Source of the DNA: Alphaproteobacteria bacterium
Lineage (GTDB): Bacteria > Pseudomonadota > Alphaproteobacteria > Caulobacterales > Caulobacteraceae
Assembly (NCBI GenBank): GCA_025359785.1
Contig: JANYET010000069.1
Span: 1-46,618 of the forward strand
Reading direction: 5' to 3'
DNA: 46,618 nt
The notes under the pieces are model-generated. The model searched no databases, was not told where the DNA came from, and was given only the letters and a program-made list of their open reading frames with translations. The position numbers and the translations under genes were made by a program. Positions 44,547 through 46,618 of this stretch are shown piece by piece (the first letter of the stretch is position 1; each line of letters starts with the position of its first letter).

Positions 44547-46031
44547 ATGCCCATTCTCTCCCTCATCACCTACGCCCCGATCCTGGGCGTCGCCGGCATC
44601 CTGGCGCTGCGTCTGTTCGGCAAGGCCGACGATCCGAAGACGGTGAACGCGGCCAAGTGGATCGCGCTGATCGCGACCCTGGCGACCCTGGCGCTCTCGG
44701 TCCTGCTGGTCGTGCAGTTCAATCCCAGCGACAGCGGCTTCCAGTTCGTCGAGGACACGCCCTGGTTCGCGGGCCTCCACTACCGCATGGGCGTAGACGG
44801 TATTTCCGTGCTGTTCGTGCTGCTGACCGCCTTCCTGATGCCGATCTGCATCGCCGCCTCCTGGAAGGCGATCGAGAAGCGCGTCCTCGAATATATGATC
44901 GCGTTCCTGCTGCTGGAGAGCCTGGTGATCGGGGTCTTCTGCGCGCTGGATATCGTGCTGTTCTATATCTTCTTCGAATTCGGCTTGGTGCCGATGTTCC
45001 TGATCATCGGCATCTGGGGCGGCGCGCGGCGGGTCTACGCGGCCTTCAAGTTCTTCCTCTACACCCTGCTGGGTTCGGTGCTGATGCTGGCCGCGATCCT
45101 GGCGATGATCGGGATTTCCCACACCAGCTCGATCCCCGAGCTGATGGCCTATCACTTCGCGCCGGGCGTCCAGACCTGGCTGTTCCTGGCCTTCTTCGCG
45201 TCGTTCGCGGTGAAGATGCCCATGTGGCCGGTCCACACCTGGCTGCCTGACGCCCACGTCGAGGCGCCCACGGCGGGTTCGGTGATCCTGGCCGGCATCC
45301 TGCTGAAGATGGGCGGCTACGGCTTCCTGCGCTTCAGCCTGCCGATGTTCCCGCAGGCGTCGCACTATTTCACGCCGCTGGTCTTCGCGCTCAGCGTGAT
45401 CGCCGTCGTCTACACCTCGCTCGTCGCCTTCCGGCAGACCGACATCAAGAAGCTGATCGCCTATTCCTCGGTGGCCCACATGGGCTTCGTGACCATGGGC
45501 ATCTTCTCCGGCAACGCGGTCGGCGAGCAGGGCGCGATCTTCCAGATGCTGAGTCACGGGGTGATCTCCGGCGCGCTCTTCCTCTGCGTCGGCGTGGTCT
45601 ACGACCGCATGCACACCCGCGAGATCGCCTTCTACGGCGGCCTCGTCACCCGCATGCCGTGGTACGCGGCCACCTTCATGCTGTTCACCATGGGCAACGT
45701 CGGCCTGCCGGGCACCAGCGGATTCGTCGGCGAGATTCTGACCATGACGGGCGCCTATGGCGTCTCGACCTGGACGGCGATCGTGGCGGCGACCGGGGTG
45801 ATCTTCTCGGCGGTCTATGCCCTGTCGCTCTATCGCCGCGTGGTGTTCGGCACGATCACCAACACCAAGCTTGCCGACATCACCGATCTCGACTGGCGCG
45901 AAGTGGCGATCTTCGCGCCCCTGATCGCCGCCACCCTGATCCTGGGCGTCCAGCCCGGGCTGGTGATGAACCTGACCCAGGCCTCCGTGGACCATCTGGT
46001 CTCGGCCTACCAAGCGGCCATTGGGGGCTAA
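44547..46031 (+). CDS. nuoM: NADH-quinone oxidoreductase subunit M
   Basis: A 494-residue second antiporter-like subunit. Key features are [17 protein letters not shown], the channel Lys/His region [31 protein letters not shown] (written here in its parts), and [19 protein letters not shown]. It pumps protons together with NuoL and NuoN. It begins 15 bp after nuoL with AGGGAGCG as ribosome site and is followed 7 bp later by nuoN. Confidence 0.97.
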   Translation: MPILSLITYAPILGVAGILALRLFGKADDPKTVNAAKWIALIATLATLALSVLLVVQFNPSDSGFQFVEDTPWFAGLHYRMGVDGISVLFVLLTAFLMPICIAASWKAIEKRVLEYMIAFLLLESLVIGVFCALDIVLFYIFFEFGLVPMFLIIGIWGGARRVYAAFKFFLYTLLGSVLMLAAILAMIGISHTSSIPELMAYHFAPGVQTWLFLAFFASFAVKMPMWPVHTWLPDAHVEAPTAGSVILAGILLKMGGYGFLRFSLPMFPQASHYFTPLVFALSVIAVVYTSLVAFRQTDIKKLIAYSSVAHMGFVTMGIFSGNAVGEQGAIFQMLSHGVISGALFLCVGVVYDRMHTREIAFYGGLVTRMPWYAATFMLFTMGNVGLPGTSGFVGEILTMTGAYGVSTWTAIVAATGVIFSAVYALSLYRRVVFGTITNTKLADITDLDWREVAIFAPLIAATLILGVQPGLVMNLTQASVDHLVSAYQAAIGG

Positions 46032-46038
46032 ACTTCGA

Positions 46039-46618
46039 ATGACCTTCTCCGCCGATCTTGGCCTGGCCTATCCCGAACTGATCCTCGCCATCGGCGCGCT
46101 GGTGCTGCTCGTCGCCGGCGCGTTCGCCCCGAAGGCCGCCCGCGCGGTCGGCTGGGGCGGCGTTCTGGTGCTGGCCGCCGCGGCGTTCCAGGCGGCCACC
46201 GGTCCCCTGGGGCGCGGGTTCTCCGGCGGCATCGTCGCCGACGATGCGTCGGCCTTCGCGCAGGTTGCGATCTTCATCGCCAGCGCCATCGCCATCCCTC
46301 TGGGCCAGAAGTGGTTCGCCCAGCGCAACATCCGCAACTTCGAGTTCCCGGTGCTGATCCTGCTGGCCGCCTTGGGCATGGCCATGATGGTCTCGGCCGG
46401 CGACCTGATCGCGCTCTATATCGGCGTCGAGCTGCAGTCGCTGGCGCTCTACGTCCTGGCCGCCATGCACCGCGACGACGCCAAGGCCTCGGAAGCCGGC
46501 CTGAAGTACTTCGTGCTGGGCGCGCTGTCGTCGGGCCTGCTGCTCTACGGCGCCTCGCTGATCTACGGCTTCGCCGGCTCCACCAAGTTCGACGACATCG
46601 CCGTGGCGGTCCATGCGG
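46039..46618 (+). CDS. nuoN: NADH-quinone oxidoreductase subunit N (cut by window end)
   Basis: The first ~193 residues of the third antiporter-like subunit; the frame is open to the last base. The start [21 protein letters not shown], the helix [23 protein letters not shown] with the conserved Glu, and [21 protein letters not shown] are typical. ATG 46039 follows the nuoM stop by 7 bp. The rest lies outside the window. Confidence 0.96.
   Translation, partial: MTFSADLGLAYPELILAIGALVLLVAGAFAPKAARAVGWGGVLVLAAAAFQAATGPLGRGFSGGIVADDASAFAQVAIFIASAIAIPLGQKWFAQRNIRNFEFPVLILLAALGMAMMVSAGDLIALYIGVELQSLALYVLAAMHRDDAKASEAGLKYFVLGALSSGLLLYGASLIYGFAGSTKFDDIAVAVHA

Noticed and set aside
43413..46013. An 866-residue open frame on the minus strand
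   Set aside because: It is antisense to nuoL and nuoM, with Asp/His/Gln/Arg-rich low-complexity sequence that comes from GC-rich codon shadows.

Overview
The window reads as a piece of a Caulobacteraceae chromosome (Caulobacter/Phenylobacterium type). The grounds are the gene order clpP–(convergent cicA)–clpX–lon–HU, high G+C with strong third-position bias, and several upstream regions that fit the Caulobacter housekeeping promoter pattern (TTGnnnn, 13–14 nt, GCTANAWC-like). The genus is an inference. I see no phage gene, transposase, integrase, CRISPR array or recognisable transcription factor.

Layout. 1–2358: end of a SUF iron-sulfur assembly operon (sufD end, sufS, sufT-like, sufA). 2362–6867: a UPF0104/LPG-synthase-like membrane protein, a small acidic protein, an ABC-F ATPase, ndk and a charged coiled-coil protein closed by a clear terminator. 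6949–8598 (minus): a cobalt-type nitrile hydratase operon (alpha, beta, accessory protein), divergent from a DsbA-family oxidoreductase. 9338–14054 (minus): a tight four-gene operon of secreted M20 peptidase, DUF5690-type MFS transporter, EutB and EutC. 14223–21792: the proteolysis and nucleoid block clpP, clpX, lon and HU, with the cicA operon on the other strand, a VOC protein, and a secreted-protein gene that looks frameshifted in its signal peptide.

21836–31891: a block bounded by tRNA-Val(UAC) and tRNA-Asp(GUC). It holds an alpha/beta hydrolase, a POT transporter, an aldo/keto reductase, a Baeyer-Villiger monooxygenase resembling 4-hydroxyacetophenone monooxygenase, a GFA-family protein, a dienelactone hydrolase and a Tat-exported molybdenum hydroxylase pair. 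In related alphaproteobacteria lon–HU–tRNA commonly runs almost directly into nuoA, so this block looks like accessory catabolic cargo placed between two tRNA genes.

32124–46618: the complex I operon nuoA–nuoN (nuoN cut by the window end), mostly joined by ATGA overlaps. Three small non-core genes are embedded in it: a two-helix membrane protein, a coiled-coil protein and a lipoprotein. A REP-like palindromic element sits between nuoG and nuoH.

The most promising leads are the M20–DUF5690–EutBC operon, the small genes translationally coupled inside the nuo operon, the tRNA-bounded catabolic block, the frameshifted secreted protein after clpX, and the 14-bp tandem repeat that separates the nitrile hydratase subunit genes.
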